From Pseudisothecium myosuroides (Eukaryota; Streptophyta; Bryopsida; Hypnales; Lembophyllaceae), in NCBI GenBank assembly GCA_951799445.1, contig OX637288.1:32095288-32159287 (forward strand): 64,000 nucleotides of DNA, written 5' to 3'. Below the pieces are notes generated by a model. The model was given only the letters and a program-made list of their open reading frames with translations. It searched no databases and was not told where the DNA came from. A program made the position numbers and the translations under genes. Every line of letters begins with the position of its first letter. Position 1 is the first letter of the stretch. This document shows, in pieces, positions 33,700 through 46,100 of this stretch.

Positions 33700-36180
33700 G
33701 TGGGCCTTTCATTTTAGGCAAGATTTAGGATTAGGGACACTGTTGCATACATTCAAGTCTCAATTACCTCCACTTACTTTCCTTACATTATGTGCATCTC
33801 CGGTGCCTATGATCCGACATTGAAAATATCTTTGTGTACGGTATATCCTCATTCAAATTGCATCCTCAAGACCTAAACTCCTATTCTGAAGACAGTAAGC
33901 ATGGAAAATTGTGTGCACCCATTGATTAAGTTAGGTGGTTTGCAGATTGCAGGAATCGATCAACTGTTTTCCTCTGCTGATTCTTTGCTCCTTGTTGCAT
34001 TGATATAATTAAATTCATAACCCAATTGACTTCACCGGCCTCCAAATAATGTCGCTGCATGATTTGACCTCCAGGGGTCAGAGTTTGGTCAAGTGGGCCT
34101 TGACTTTTGTAGCCATGGCCGGTGAATGCGGGGATGATGAAAAAGGGGCCTGAACGACCGTCATGCTGCTTTTATGGTTGTCAGTGCAGACGTAACAAAC
34201 TCCAAGCATGCATTGTTTCTGAGTGTGAAGATGCGGCGATACCCTGCAACTCAGTTGGAGGGGTTGACATTCACAACGCGTGTTCGGAGAGAACCACCGC
34301 CGTCTGTTCATTCGGTTAGCTGGTGCCTTTGGGAAAATAATTGACTTGTCGGAGAATGAAAAATGAAGGAACCAAAACCGGACAAAAAATTGGTAGGACT
34401 TACAACCAAGCAGTGTGCAAAAATAATTGGTGGATATGTAACCCTTGCTTTCATGAAATTGTCAAATTTCAGTCGCTTGCCATTTTGAATTCAAGGGTAA
34501 TACCCAAGTTGTTGGAAGTGGATATATTCTTGGACAAGGTGGATATCGCTTTCAAAGGAAACTTATATTACGTTCTTGGTGTTATTCCGGGTGAATTCCC
34601 GGTGAGTCTCACATTTCCATGTGTTTGAGTAGTTGCGACATGTGTCCAAAATTATTGTAATTAGTAAAGTTTTTATAGGTGTCAAATTTTAAGGAAAAGT
34701 GAGACTCACCGGGAGTCAACATCGGGAAGGTGATATAAGTTTCTTGTTTTTAGGGTTGGCCATTAGAGGGGCTTGGAGTGCTTGAACAAGGTGGAGGTGG
34801 GTTTTGCTTTAGGATTGGTCATGGTGACCAACCCCTGTTCTATCATTCATGTTTGTCCAATGTAATGAAATTTGGAGTTTAGTTTCAAAATTGGCATGTC
34901 TTTGAAAGAGGAAGATTGTAGCCTTTGCAAATTTGAAGTGAAAGGAAAGTGGTTGGTAAGAATTTGATACAAGAAGAAATGAATTGGGAGATTTTGATAA
35001 AAAGAGGATGCAACTGCTACCCTTGGGGAAAAAAACCCGGCTCCTTCTACAAAGAGGAGGCAAATTACCAGGACAGCTCCGAGAACTTAATGAACACTGT
35101 TTACAACTTGACATTCACAACTCAGTTGTCCTTCTTGGTTGTCATTTTACTGCAAAATTAGTTCATCTTCCCTAATAATGCCGATATTTTTACATGTCAC
35201 ATGTATGACATGTTGCCAATGTTTGAGACTGAGTGTTAATAAATCCCATGTGATGTATCAAAACATAATTTTTGTTGTCCAAAACTAAAGTTACATCCAA
35301 TAAGGCAGGTTACCCCATTTGTCATGCAACTATTTTGTACAATTCTGGTCACTAAGTATTAATGCTTTACATTTCAATTATTGATTGCTAGATAGAAGAT
35401 TAAAAGGGTGCCAATTGCATTGTGAAGCGAATAGGGTAGTTCACCTACAGTTCTAGTGTTGACTACTACTTTACTCACCACACCATTCTTTTCCAAATCC
35501 AAGTACACTTCTTTCGATACCACTTGCAAACCAGCTTCATATCCACCTACCTAACGTGAAATTAATGTCCACCCACCCACATTCCATAGCCAAAGAGTGA
35601 TATGTTACCACAGTGAACATTTCTGGAGATGCAATGAACCGCGGCTTCTCGTCTGACTGTAAAGCAAAGAATTGGCCACCCACTGTCTCAAAATTCCCTA
35701 CCTTCTGAGATTCTAAATGCCAAGTGGTATGGTCAGAAGGAATTCAAGATAAAACGTCACTTTTGAAACTGAGTATAATTTATCTTCGAGGGGAATCTTT
35801 ACTACCAAATAAGATATCTTTGTGCACAATTTTAGTCCAAAACGTGTATCGTTTTAGCTCGTAAGCTTACAAGCTCTCTATAATTGTCTTCGGCATCATT
35901 CTAAGAGCTTCACATACATAAGTTTATGTATGCAAGATTTCTTCCAAAAGGATGGACTTCCAAGTGATTCAAGACTGTTACGTACGTAATCCAACGATTG
36001 GGATTGGTGTAATTTAGTGCTAATGTAGCACCCCGATGAAACGCCAAAATTATCAATCCCCATGACTGTAAAACATTAGTAAAAAGTCAATATCATGTGA
36101 AAAGAAAACTCTATACTAAAAGTCAGAAACACAGCCCAACTAAATTAAATTAAATTAAATCAATCATCATAAAAGCTGCG
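33700..36180. other. Intergenic between glycine-rich copies B and C; no gene that can be supported
   Basis: Frames at 34341-34628 (plus) and around 34950-35175 (plus) have moderately protein-like composition but no recognised domain and no shared reading frame. They may be remnants of one gene. The rest is AT-rich with no clear element ends. Confidence 0.35.
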
Positions 36181-36307
36181 AATCTGTTTGCAGATGTTCA
36201 CAGTACAAGTGTGCAAAATTGTCAACCCCATGGGCCACAATCATACCGTGGTGTCAAAATCCAGCTGGCACCGTGTTGGAGCACCGTCGTCCACGTTTTC
36301 AGCTGCA

Positions 36308-36313
36308 TATAAA
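36308..36313 (+). promoter_or_regulatory. TATA box of glycine-rich gene copy C
   Basis: TATAAA in GCATATAAATTGG lies 117 bases upstream of the start codon, as in the other two copies. Confidence 0.7.
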
Positions 36314-36424
36314 TTGGGAGGCCATCCAACTTCAAGCTCATCAGTCAGCAGCTTCAATCTCCTGCAGGTAGCCACATACAGTACGAAGCTTGTTGCGAGC
36401 TCAGGTCCTACTGCAGCAGTTGCA

Positions 36425-37343
36425 ATGGGATCCATGAGACTTTCTCGATGTTGCCTCGCGGCCCTTCTCGTGGCGCTCCTCATGTGCCAAGCCTTCGTTC
36501 TGCCCACTGTGGCCGGCAGGATTCTTGTGGAGAAGAAGCACGTGGTTGCTGCTCAGGTGAATCACTTGCCCATGAATCTCCATTTTCATTGGATTCGCAA
36601 CTTGTCGCTGTATGTACTGGGAGTTCATGAGATGTTTTCACTTCTCTCTCTCTATAGAATTATTAGTTCTAATGTGTCACTGAGCCTAGCTTCCTCTGAA
36701 TGGATGCACCGAGAGTAGGACTGTACTTACAATGTGGTGTACTTCATGGAACTATTTATCCTGGGCAGACCACGTACTCATTTTTGCAAATAGTAGACTT
36801 TGGACTGAAGTTCTTCTTCCAATTCAAGCTGAGCCCCTCCTTGAACTGGAAAACGAACATGGAGCACTAAATTTACGTGGCCTGTTGATGATGATGAAGT
36901 CATTGAGCTTGTACTTGGGCAGAATGATAGATGTCATTCCAAAAATGTTTTCATCTTCCGTAAGACAAACTGTATTGATGCTAGCTGATTGATGTTCTAA
37001 CTAGTTGGTGTCCCATTCGTTTTCACAGACCACTGGCTCTCAGAAGTCGGTCAGTACCCAAGGTTGGGGAGGTTGGGGACCAGGTAGGGGACGTGGAAGC
37101 GGCGGCGGTGGCGGTGGAGGAGGTGGTGGTGGAGGAGGCGGTGGTGGAGGCGGTGGAGGTGGTACAAGATTTGGAGGAGGTGGCGGCGGTGGTGGCGGAG
37201 GAGGTGGCGGTGGTGGTGGCGGCGGCGGAAGTAACGGAGGAGGTGGAGGTGGAGGTGGCGGAAGTAACGGAGGTGGTGGCGGTGGCGGTGGAGGTGGTGG
37301 AAGTCGGGGTGGAGGAGGAGGTGGAGGCGGCGGTGGTCGCTAA
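36425..37343 (+). CDS. Secreted glycine-rich protein, 148 residues, two exons (copy C)
   Basis: Exon 1 is 36425-36556 (44 codons) and exon 2 is 37029-37343 (104 codons and TAA). The intron is phase 0 with CAG/GTGAATC and TTTTCACAG borders. The signal-peptide region MGSMRLSRCCLAALLVALLM is followed by CQAFVLPTVAGR and EKKHVVAAQ. Exon 2 starts TTGSQKSVSTQGWGGWGPGR and becomes long Gly runs broken by TRFGG, two SNGG and one SRGG, ending GGR. It is the longest of the three copies, and the extra length is a repeat of SNGGGG-type blocks. The G-rich coding strand could form G-quadruplexes. Extracellular or cell-wall location is inferred from the signal peptide. Confidence 0.87.
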
Positions 37344-38179
37344 AATCAAATGGAATTGTAAGCATATAATCACCCCTACAACAATACCATGTCATTCTTT
37401 TCTACTGTCAGAAGAAATTCCCCTCTTGTATTTGCAAATGCTAAGACACTGCATTGACAAAATTGCACTATTGCTTGGTTCTCTGGACACTCTTACGCAA
37501 ACATTTGTAAACGTCTTGAAAGAATACGATGCTGGCATCATATTCTTTCGAAATACCACTCAACCTTGTTCTTACTATAATATGCAGTACATTACAAGTG
37601 GGACAATTTTCGTTCCACTGTCCTTGAATCTGTGAAGATAACATAGATATATTTTCAGCTTGAGTAGAAGTATTGCTAATACTTGTGTGACACACATTGT
37701 TCTTGCAGTGGCGGGATTGAGCAGGGTTAACAAAGTCTCTGCGCTCGATCGAATTCATCACCCAAACTCAGTAGAAGTGTTGGACACAGTACTGTTCGTG
37801 GACAATAAGGACCTGTCCGAGTGAATGCTTTGGTAACAGAAATGGCTTGACCTATACAAGACTTGGTGTTTGTTCTCAGTAGTGAAGGTATATCAGTAGG
37901 TTCAGAAAACTACTTGAGAATAGTGTGAAAAAATAGACAAAGAGGAGGAACAAGTTGACTGGACACTGCAGGCTAGCTGTGTCTCAGTGAATTGGTGTGT
38001 GTGGTGTGTGAATTGCAGTCACGTGCAGATTGCCAAGGAAATAAAATTGAGACTCCATGTATTGTATGATAATTTCTTCAGTAGACTATAGTAGAGCTCA
38101 TTGCAAGCATGTCGCACCTTCCGAACTTCTGCAAAATGGGTTTGCAACTAAGGTCACAGTGCCTCAGATGGGCACCCCC

Positions 38180-38620
38180 AAAACGCCACTTTTTGCTACT
38201 GTGCCGAGTTACTATTATTAATTAGCCTGTCAAATTTTCATATTTTCTTGTTGGAAAGTGAAAGGAGGTTCCAACGCCGACCAAAGAATGCAGCATGTGG
38301 ACACCGTATGCAAAAGTCATGAAGGGTCAAAGTTCTTTTTTTTAGAGGATCTGAAATTGTTTCTTCCACATGGGAACATATTGATTTTGGAGAGGTACCC
38401 AAAGTGATGATGGTGGTTTAGTGTCAATGGCACATTTGGGGGTGCCCACCTTAATGTTGGATCTTCTTGATAGTCTAAAGGTCATCTTGGATTCTCCTAG
38501 CACGCATTCTTGGGAGGATACATGAATAAATTATGAATTTTCAAATTATTGAAAACAGGTGCACTCAAAGGTGATCATTATGGATGCAATTTTTGATGGT
38601 TTTAGAGGGACCTAGTGGCT
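38180..38620 (-). repeat. Dispersed repeat, partial inverted copy
   Basis: The reverse complement carries the landmarks of the 22600-24180 repeat: GGTTCCAACG near 38268-38277 (complement of the GTTGGAACC phrase), TATTTTCTTGTTGG near 38242, and TTATGAATTTTCAAA near 38529 close to GAAAACAGGTGCA. Confidence 0.55.
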
Positions 38621-39760
38621 TTAGGGGGCAACAACCTTCAAACATTCATTACAAATTCATGCTTCATCAAAAAAATATAATTCTAATTGCTCTTGCCTTC
38701 TCACATTTGTCTACATGTCATTTAAAAATGAAAAAATCAACCAGTCCATACGGGGAAGGCAACCATTTTGTTCGCAATGGACTCATCTGCCTCCTTTGCT
38801 TCTGCAGCCACAGCTGTTGGAATCATTATCTCCTCAGGAATATTGCAGAATATATTGGCCACATTTCAGACTCAAGAGGACTCTTACTCAGTATACGACA
38901 AATTAAGTTGACTTCTGTCTAGTTTTGCAAGCTCTAACTTAAGGTAGTACTGCAGTAATAAACCAAATGAACTAATGATAACTTCACTTTGTCCAGATAA
39001 TATAATGTTCAATACATGAGCTCATGAGTTTCGATTTTAAAGGTGTATTGAAAGGATGAAGGAATGCCAGTGATACGTGAGCACACAGAAAACACAAGAA
39101 AGTGGTCTACAGAAATGGAACAATATCATTTGCAGAGGATACTGAAGCACAAAATAGTGATGAGAGCAATTATTTTAAACAGAAATCAGGCTTGGGAATT
39201 GGGGCATGTTTGCTTCTACTGGCCAGCTCCAATTTGTCATGCCCATCATTAAGGGGTAGCACCATCGCTCCTTTTTCTCTAACTGTATGTAAAACTTGAC
39301 GCATGTTAGTAAAAAGTTCTACTCCAACTAACACCATTTGCTGCAATGGAATTTGCTAGCAGTGTTCCAAAACAAAATTATAAAAGGCTGCAACCGCATG
39401 ACTGCAAATGCATTCTTACCAAGAGGAGAAATTGGTAAAATTCATGTTGTAGAGCCTCCACAAACATATTTCGTACAAATAGCCATCTTCAGCAAACAGT
39501 TGTAGCCCCCTGTGACTTTGTTCTGGAACACAGTAATAATAAAATTTCAGGGTACTTGAAACTGTTACAAGAAAGGGTCAAAACTTTTACTGTGTAAGGC
39601 CATGGTGCTCTCATGCCTGAAAGACATTGGTAAATAATCAGTGGCCTTGCAAATATACACAGATGAGTAGATCGTTCCAAAATTCCACATACCTTCGGAA
39701 TCATTTTGAATGAAGCGTCCTTTCCCAGCGCCAAGCATCCCGCAGATTCACAGAGCCCCT
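38620..39760. other. No supported gene; may include 3' exon sequence of the maturase-like gene
   Basis: On the minus strand the sequence just past the maturase stop runs to a good donor (GAAG/GTATGTGG) at about 39693, so a spliced 3' UTR or an alternative ending is possible. Frames at 38584-38922 (plus) and 39734-39489 (minus) show no domain. Confidence 0.35.
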
Positions 39761-39761
39761 A

Positions 39762-42178
39762 TCACGGCCCACGCAGCTTCAACTCGCGTCGTAGAAACGT
39801 CTGCACCCTCTCTGAAACCTCCAAAGCCATAGCCTTGCTACCCGTGATGCCGAACAAGATCTCCTCCGCATATCTGACATACCTAACCCTGGCATACGGC
39901 TTTGCCAAGGCCTCCATTTCACTTGACCTCATCTTCCGCTTGTTAGAGCCAGTATTCAATTCGGCTTGGATGCGAGTCACCTCCATATCCAGCTGGTGGT
40001 AATAGATATTACACAACAGAGCACTCAACTGACTTCCACGGTCGCCCAAGCTGATCACACCGATCTTGAACATTTGTTGAATCAGACACAAAAACTCTTC
40101 GTCCTTCACCCTCACTGACAAAATATACAACAGATTCTCATGATGCAGCTTCCCAAACGCAATTGGCGACTTATAATGAATAAACCAGGTCGTTCCCTTC
40201 CAAGTTCTCTTGACCAATTTCAAGGCCATGTGGCAGGACCTGGCCAATTTGTAGAACACAGGCTCATACATCCTCTCCAACTCCACCCTCACAGCCTCGG
40301 CAACCACCTGGTCCCTGGGATTCACAACTACAATCGTTCTCCGAGCTTCATCCTTCCCAGGCTTTCGAACATAGATTTGCGAAACAGGCGAAAATTGATA
40401 GGTCCCTGTTCGTAATTTATGTGCGATGTGATCAAAGAAACTCATATTGAGGTCGTTCCAGTCTTCACTACTCTTGCCACTCAGTAACTGAAGCTTCGAC
40501 TTGATTCGGTCATAAGCAGCAGAAAGAGTCTCCGGATCCGCTACTCGCTCCATCACATTCTCAAATGAGTGATTCAAATCGACCAAGTCAGATTCTGTTC
40601 GCTCATCATCTGAGCTCGTCGTATGCAATTTGCTCAATGCTATCTCAGTGTCGGAAAATATCCTACTTGGGGACAGTTTTGATGGCCGGGACTCAGCAAT
40701 CTGTATTTTGAGCTCTTTACAAGCCTCATCAATGGAGAGCATGAGATTCTCATAGGCTGTCTTTACAGAGACGGGGAGATACTCCCAGCCGAGTCTACCG
40801 AAGTGATCCTCCTCTTGTTCAAGAAGCTTCTTTAGATCGTCACTGGTCATCAGAGGGTGCTGGTCTGTTAAAGTCAATGCAGACTTTGTGCCGAGTTCTG
40901 AGGCTTTGTCAAAAATCGCTTGCTTCGCCTTTGAGCCTGAGTACATCCATCACATGAGGAGATGAATATGGTTAGGAAACCATTGGCGTGGGATCCTTTT
41001 GAAAAGTGGCCAAATTACAATGCAAGTGTCATCCAAACATGCGAAATGACATATTTCTAGAATCAATCTCAAGCAAATATGCTTCCATGAGATACATCAT
41101 AGATGCACTTGATTCAAGCCTGAATAGACTGACCACATAAGTACATGAATAAGGTAGGGAACCCATTTGTGTGGAGATTCCTTAAAAAGCCACCCAGTCA
41201 CAAAGCGAGAATAATCAAAACACGTGACTCATAAGAAATTACATACGTCTAAATTCAATCACAGGGAAAGATGCTTCCATGCAATACAAATACTCACGGT
41301 TCACGAGTAGTTGTGATTGAAACCTTACTCCTTCAAACTTTCAACAATTCATATCTTATGCATATGGTAACCAAATAATACATATTTTGGAGAGTTAATT
41401 CTCTCAGAACGGGGACAAGAGACACAGCACAAAAATTGATGAAAAGCACTCAGAACAGCTGAAAGCCAAGCCAATGTGTCCCTACAAGATGCCGGTCAAA
41501 CCATAACCGAGAAATGGTGAGGACATAGATTCGATTGGGACCCTACTATTTCAAACTTCAACAGTTCATATCTTATGCATATGATATCCAACTAGCACAT
41601 ACTTTGGTGCGCTGGAACCCTCTAAAAAATGGGGCCAACTCTCCAAAGTACAGAAATTACATCTTAATAATGGAAAACTTACACTCAAAATAGCTGAAAG
41701 TTACGTGAATACGTTCCCTACCAGTCAAACCCTAAGGGAGGGAGGGAGAGAGATGCGAAGAACCTGATCTGAGGGTATTGAGGGTCTTGCGATAAGCTCT
41801 CGTGAAAGCATTGAAAGCCAAGCGCTCGACTTCCTTATCCCACGACTCCTGTCGCTGCTTTTGCAACTGAAGCAGTCGGTGGATCACGCGGCGACGCTTC
41901 TCCAGCGCCTTATCGTACTGGCGCTTCCGCTTGGCGTCGTCCACGAAGCCGATGAACACGCCCAGGAACTTCACCTTGGCGGACGTCGCATGAGTCAAGG
42001 CCCCTTGGGAGGAAAAGCTTGGGTTTGAATTTGGAAGTTCATTGGAAGGGAAGTCTGTGCTTGGAAGAAGAGCACTCATGGAACGGAAGGAGTCCCATTG
42101 CCATCGCCCGTGATGAAGAGATTTGAGACTGTCGATCCAATTGCGGAGGGACATGTCCACAAAACTTGGAATCACCAC
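39762..42178 (-). CDS. Nuclear-encoded group II intron maturase-like protein (degenerate RT), 529 residues, two exons
   Basis: Exon 1 is 42178-41764 (138 codons plus one base) and exon 2 is 40936-39762, with a phase-1 intron (TCAG/GTTCTT to TACTCAG). The N-terminus has a basic coiled-coil-like part (KRKRQYDKALEKRRRVIHRL). An RT domain begins near residue 290. Its landmarks are VSQIYVRKPGKDEARRTIVV, NPRDQVVAEAV, MYEPVF, SCHMALKLVKRTW, and LLCNIYYHQLDMEV where ANIYLxxLD is usual. YAEE at 494-497 replaces the YADD motif. The FD of motif A is also lost (FIHYK), so reverse transcription is unlikely; splicing help in mitochondria or chloroplasts is inferred. The frame stops soon after the RT palm, without a maturase X domain, so it is either truncated or lacks a 3' exon. 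It is divergent from the synthetase gene. Confidence 0.75.
41330..41680 (+). repeat. Two tandem copies of a ~180-bp repeat in the maturase intron
   Basis: CATATCTTATGCATATGGTA.CCAA at about 41350 recurs as CATATCTTATGCATATGATATCC at about 41570. Both are followed by a CACATACTTTGG-like phrase and a tail with AACAGCTGAAAG or ATAGCTGAAAG. The phrase also resembles the TTTGGTGCATTGGAACC end of the dispersed repeat and a stretch in a synthetase intron near 52860. Confidence 0.6.
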
Positions 42179-42189
42179 ATTACTTTCAA

Positions 42190-42960
42190 TCGCTAATGGG
42201 CACCAAAATGTGCTGCGCTAAACCCTAAAACCCTAAACCCTAATTAGGATCAACTGCTGATGACCACCTGCGCAACCCTGTGCTCGACATGGCCTAATCA
42301 AATTTCTTTCCTCCAACCGCTAATGTGCACCCAAAGACTTCCGTATCCAATCTCGCTCTGCTTGCTGCGCCAAACCCTAAACAGAAATGGACTTCGAGCA
42401 CCTATCGACTGCAGGAAAAATCAGCTCAGAATGACATGACGATCAATTGCTGATGGCCATTTCCAAAACCTGTCACGCAACATGACCTAACTTAATCGGA
42501 AACAACAAATTTTTTGCAGTAGCTAATGGGCACCAAAATGTGCTTCCGTAGCTGCTCGCACTTGTGCTTGCTGCTCTAAACCATCAACCCTAATCCAAAA
42601 CGGAATTTGCGCTCCGATAGACTGCAGGAAAAATCAGCTCAAAAGAGAATTAGGAGCACTTGCTGATGACCATCTCCACAACCAGTCACACAATATGACC
42701 TGATTGGAATCACCACATTTCCTTCAAGAAATTCAACCGCAAAATTTGCAAATCAAAACCTTGCTGCAGTTGCTACCCCACTGTTTGCACTAAACCCTTA
42801 GCCCTAATGAAAAAAAGAACCTCACGCTCCGATTCAATAATACTCTCAAATGTAAGATTCCGATAGAACTGCGGATGGCCATCACTACAACCACCCAGCC
42901 AACATGACCTAATCCGAAATCACTCCATTATTTCCTTCGAGAAATGCAACCTCTAAAGCC
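42190..42960 (+). repeat. Degenerate ~200-bp tandem repeat in the divergent promoter region
   Basis: GCTGATGACCA-type phrases occur near 42253, 42449, 42662 and 42871 (spacings 196, 213, 209). Each is followed by CAACC and AACATGACCTAAT-type sequence. AATGGGCACCAAAATGTGC and CTGCAGGAAAAATCAGCTCA also repeat. The array fills most of the DNA between the two divergent start codons. Confidence 0.8.
42219..42244. promoter_or_regulatory. Telo-box cluster (AAACCCTAA) between divergent organelle-function genes
   Basis: Three telo-box-like units (AAACCCTAAAACCCTAAACC and beyond) lie 41 bases upstream of the maturase start. Single AAACCCTA motifs recur near 42372 and 42790. Telo-boxes are common in promoters of plant translation-related genes. 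The role here is inferred. Confidence 0.5.
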
Positions 42961-43186
42961 TTCAAAATTTCATAACAGTTGCTTCCGGAAGGCCGATATT
43001 TTTTTTTGAGGGGCAGGAATACTGCCCGTCCAAAACCTTTGGAACTGGATAGCCTTCTCAAGTCCTCTCGACCTCCGAATTCCTTGTTGTCACCAACTAA
43101 GTTCAGTTAAATTTCATGTGATTTGCAATTACTCGTCGTTTTGCAGGTTCATCATCTCCATCCCTTATTATTGGTATTCCGCTCTG

Positions 43187-46100
43187 ATGCGCCGCTCTAT
43201 GAGGGCGCTGCCAGCTTGTGGAGCTATGGCGTCCACTTCTAGCACTCGCAGCATTTGCGCCAGCAATTCCTCACATGTGGTAATAAATTCAAGACCAAAT
43301 TCCCAGTTCTTACACGAAAATCTTGATTCACATTCTGTTGCGATACAAATTGAATTGTGGGTTTCTGCCAATTTCTGCACAGTGCGCGAGCTCAGCTGCG
43401 ATCACCTCATCTGGCGGCAGCATCAGCTACCGAAGAGCCTCGTTTCTGCCAACGACGCAGAGATCTTTCAATGCTCTGAGATCTGCAAATGGATTCCACA
43501 ACATTCTGCGTACCCCAAGAATCGCCAGCAGTTGCAATTCCAGGTTCCTCAATGTTAGAGGCGACGCTACTCTGGCTGGGAAGGAGACCCTATTGGCAAC
43601 CGAGGCTGAAACTGAGGTACAGTTTCGTATATTGTTTTGGAAGAATTTCGGAGAGATTTTCAATAGAAAAATTTAGTGAGGGAGAGGAATTACTCTGTTC
43701 TTTTTGAGTTTGGTGTAGTGTGTTCGTTGTCTCTCGCTTCAATGCCCACAGAACTGTGAAATTGAGAGTGGTAAGGACGCAAGAACTACTATCGAAATTC
43801 AAATGAGCTTGTGCAGGTTTTCCTTGGTTACTGAAATTTCGGTGCCTCTGTAGAAAATAGGTGGTTTCAGATTATGTGGAATGAGATGCATAGGCTTTCA
43901 ATGCAGAATGGGGATGTCCACAGGGCAGTCTGGGTTCGACAATTTATTAATATTAAGTGTTCAATATTAACTTGTTTCTCATCTCCCCATTTTGGTAAAT
44001 AGCACCGTATTGAATAGATTGTTGCCTATTTGAGCAACTATTTGCTAGTTCTCTTGTTTACCACTGTATTGCATCATAAGCGCTAGATGTGGTCTTCAAT
44101 GAATTTCTGCTGGTGATGTTGAGATTGGCCGCGCATGAGGTCATCCATTGCTCAAGGTCTGATACCGATATTGATGAGATTCAGATAAATGCGTTTTAGG
44201 GTTAGTTTTAGTTGTGACTTCAATTCCTCTTGTTAATCGCTGTGTCTGTATAACATGATAATCAATCGGCATTTGGGATTTTCAAAGTTTCTCTGTTGGG
44301 ATTTGCCACTCATGAGACATTCGGATTCTCTTCAGCTTCGTTTCTTCAAGTTCTGATGCCCACTATTGAAGAGATTCCGATAAATGTGTGATTTTACGGT
44401 TAGTTTGGGTTTGACCTGAATTGATTGGAGAATTGGATGCTCGTGCAGCTGGAGCAAGAGAAGAGCCTTGAAACTCCCCAGAAAATTAGAGGCTATCCTT
44501 TTCCAGAGATAGAGGCACGATGGCAGCAATATTGGGAAGAGAATCAGACTTTTCGGACTCCGGATGCGGTGGACACCACCAAGCCCAAATACTATGCCCT
44601 GGATATGTTTCCCTATCCCAGGTTGGTTTAATTTCCGACCCTGAGATTACGAAGATTGAATGAATGCAATCCTGAGATTTTGAAATTTGTAATAGGATTC
44701 AAATTCTTGCCTCTCTTTTTTTTTTTCGTGATATCAGTTCATAATATTCTAGAGAACCTTTGTTGAGCGAGCATTTTGAATGAGCATGAAGAGGAAATCG
44801 TTATCACCTAAATTTCTGAATTCTGAACGCCGCGTGACATATTTCCAACGGTTGAGAGTATTATTAAATCTTATGTGGCAACTTAAAATAATAGTTATTC
44901 GTCAGCGAATCTGACTGTAACTCAAGAATGTTGTGAGTTTGATGGATTTTCAACTGCAAGTTTTTGACAGGAATGTATACCCTTCAGTGGTGCAGGATTA
45001 CATGTTGGCCACCCTGAAGGCTACACGGCTACTGATATTATGGCTCGCTATAAGCGGATGCGAGGCTTCAATGTGTTGCATCCCATGGGCTGGGATGCCT
45101 TCGGGTTACCGGCTGAACAGTACGCCATTGAGGTTTCTTCATATCCTGGAATAATATATTTGGTCGTTTTTTTACCTTGCAGTTAGGTTTAGAGCCCCCC
45201 TACAGATTTTCTAGAAAACGTAGCCGTGGTGCAATTGATAGGGTTTCGGTTGGAAATTGCTTTAAATTACGTTACAATTGGAAGGGTTTAATTCGATTAG
45301 TTTTCGTAAACACTTTGAGGGGTTTCTACTAGTGGTTGTAGTGCTTGCGATTATTACTTTGCCACTGAGAAGCTCTATCCTTCAGAGCTTGTTTGATACT
45401 TACTTAAATGTGTGGTAGTCCTGTGATAATCTTTACTTGATAAAGCATAAGTGGCACTAGTAGAAACCGCTCCAACAGATACTTTAGAAAGCTTTGCCTC
45501 GAGAAATGCTTCAGATTGCAATGCAGCTCAATTTTTTAGAATACCTTTGGGTAGTGGGGTTTCTACTAGTTCGCTTCATTTTATTCTTGAAGAAGCATGA
45601 TACTTTGTTGTGAGGTTAGAGGCAGAAAAGCTTCAAAATGTAGTTCATAGTATCATTACACAAATGGCCTCTGTTTATTACGGTACTCCATGAAACTAAT
45701 TCGGTGATTTTTCGCTTGCAGACCGGAACGCATCCACGAGTCACAACGTTGAAAAATATTGATCGTTTTCGTTCACAGGTTTGGTTTCTTGGACATCTGT
45801 TTCCAAAGTCTGTTTTCGACATGCTTAGATTGACTGGGGCCATTCGGTACTTGTTTTGCAGCTCTTGACTTTCCGTGACTTCACATGCAGCTCAAATCAC
45901 TTGGGTTTTCATACGATTGGCAACGAGAAATCTCCACGACTGAGCCGGACTACTACAAGTGGACACAATGGATTTTTTTGCAGCTATTTAAAAGGGGCTT
46001 GGCATATGAGGTAAATTCCAGCACATCGTCTTGGCAAGCATTCTGTAAATTCAAACTAAGTTGTAATGTAGAGGATGCTATTTGCGCCACTTTAAGATTT

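Larger units (their letters stand above)
36240..38050 (+). repeat. Glycine-rich gene cassette, copy C (inverted relative to A and B)
   Basis: The reverse complement of this segment matches copies A and B. The promoter (CATATAAATTGGGAGGCC) and gene are at the left. At the right end are the block GAACAAGTTGACTGGACACTG (one base changed from the others), GCTAGCTGTGTC and TTGCCAAGGAAATAAAA. Downstream, 38180-38620 is an inverted piece of the dispersed repeat, so the repeat moved with the cassette. Confidence 0.8.

Noticed and set aside
34341..35175. Possible F-box or similar gene remnant
   Set aside because: The frames look faintly protein-like, but no F-box, kelch or other motif could be aligned and the frames do not join.
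42219..42244. Interstitial telomere
   Set aside because: Only about three AAACCCTAA units next to a gene start; a promoter telo-box is the simpler reading.
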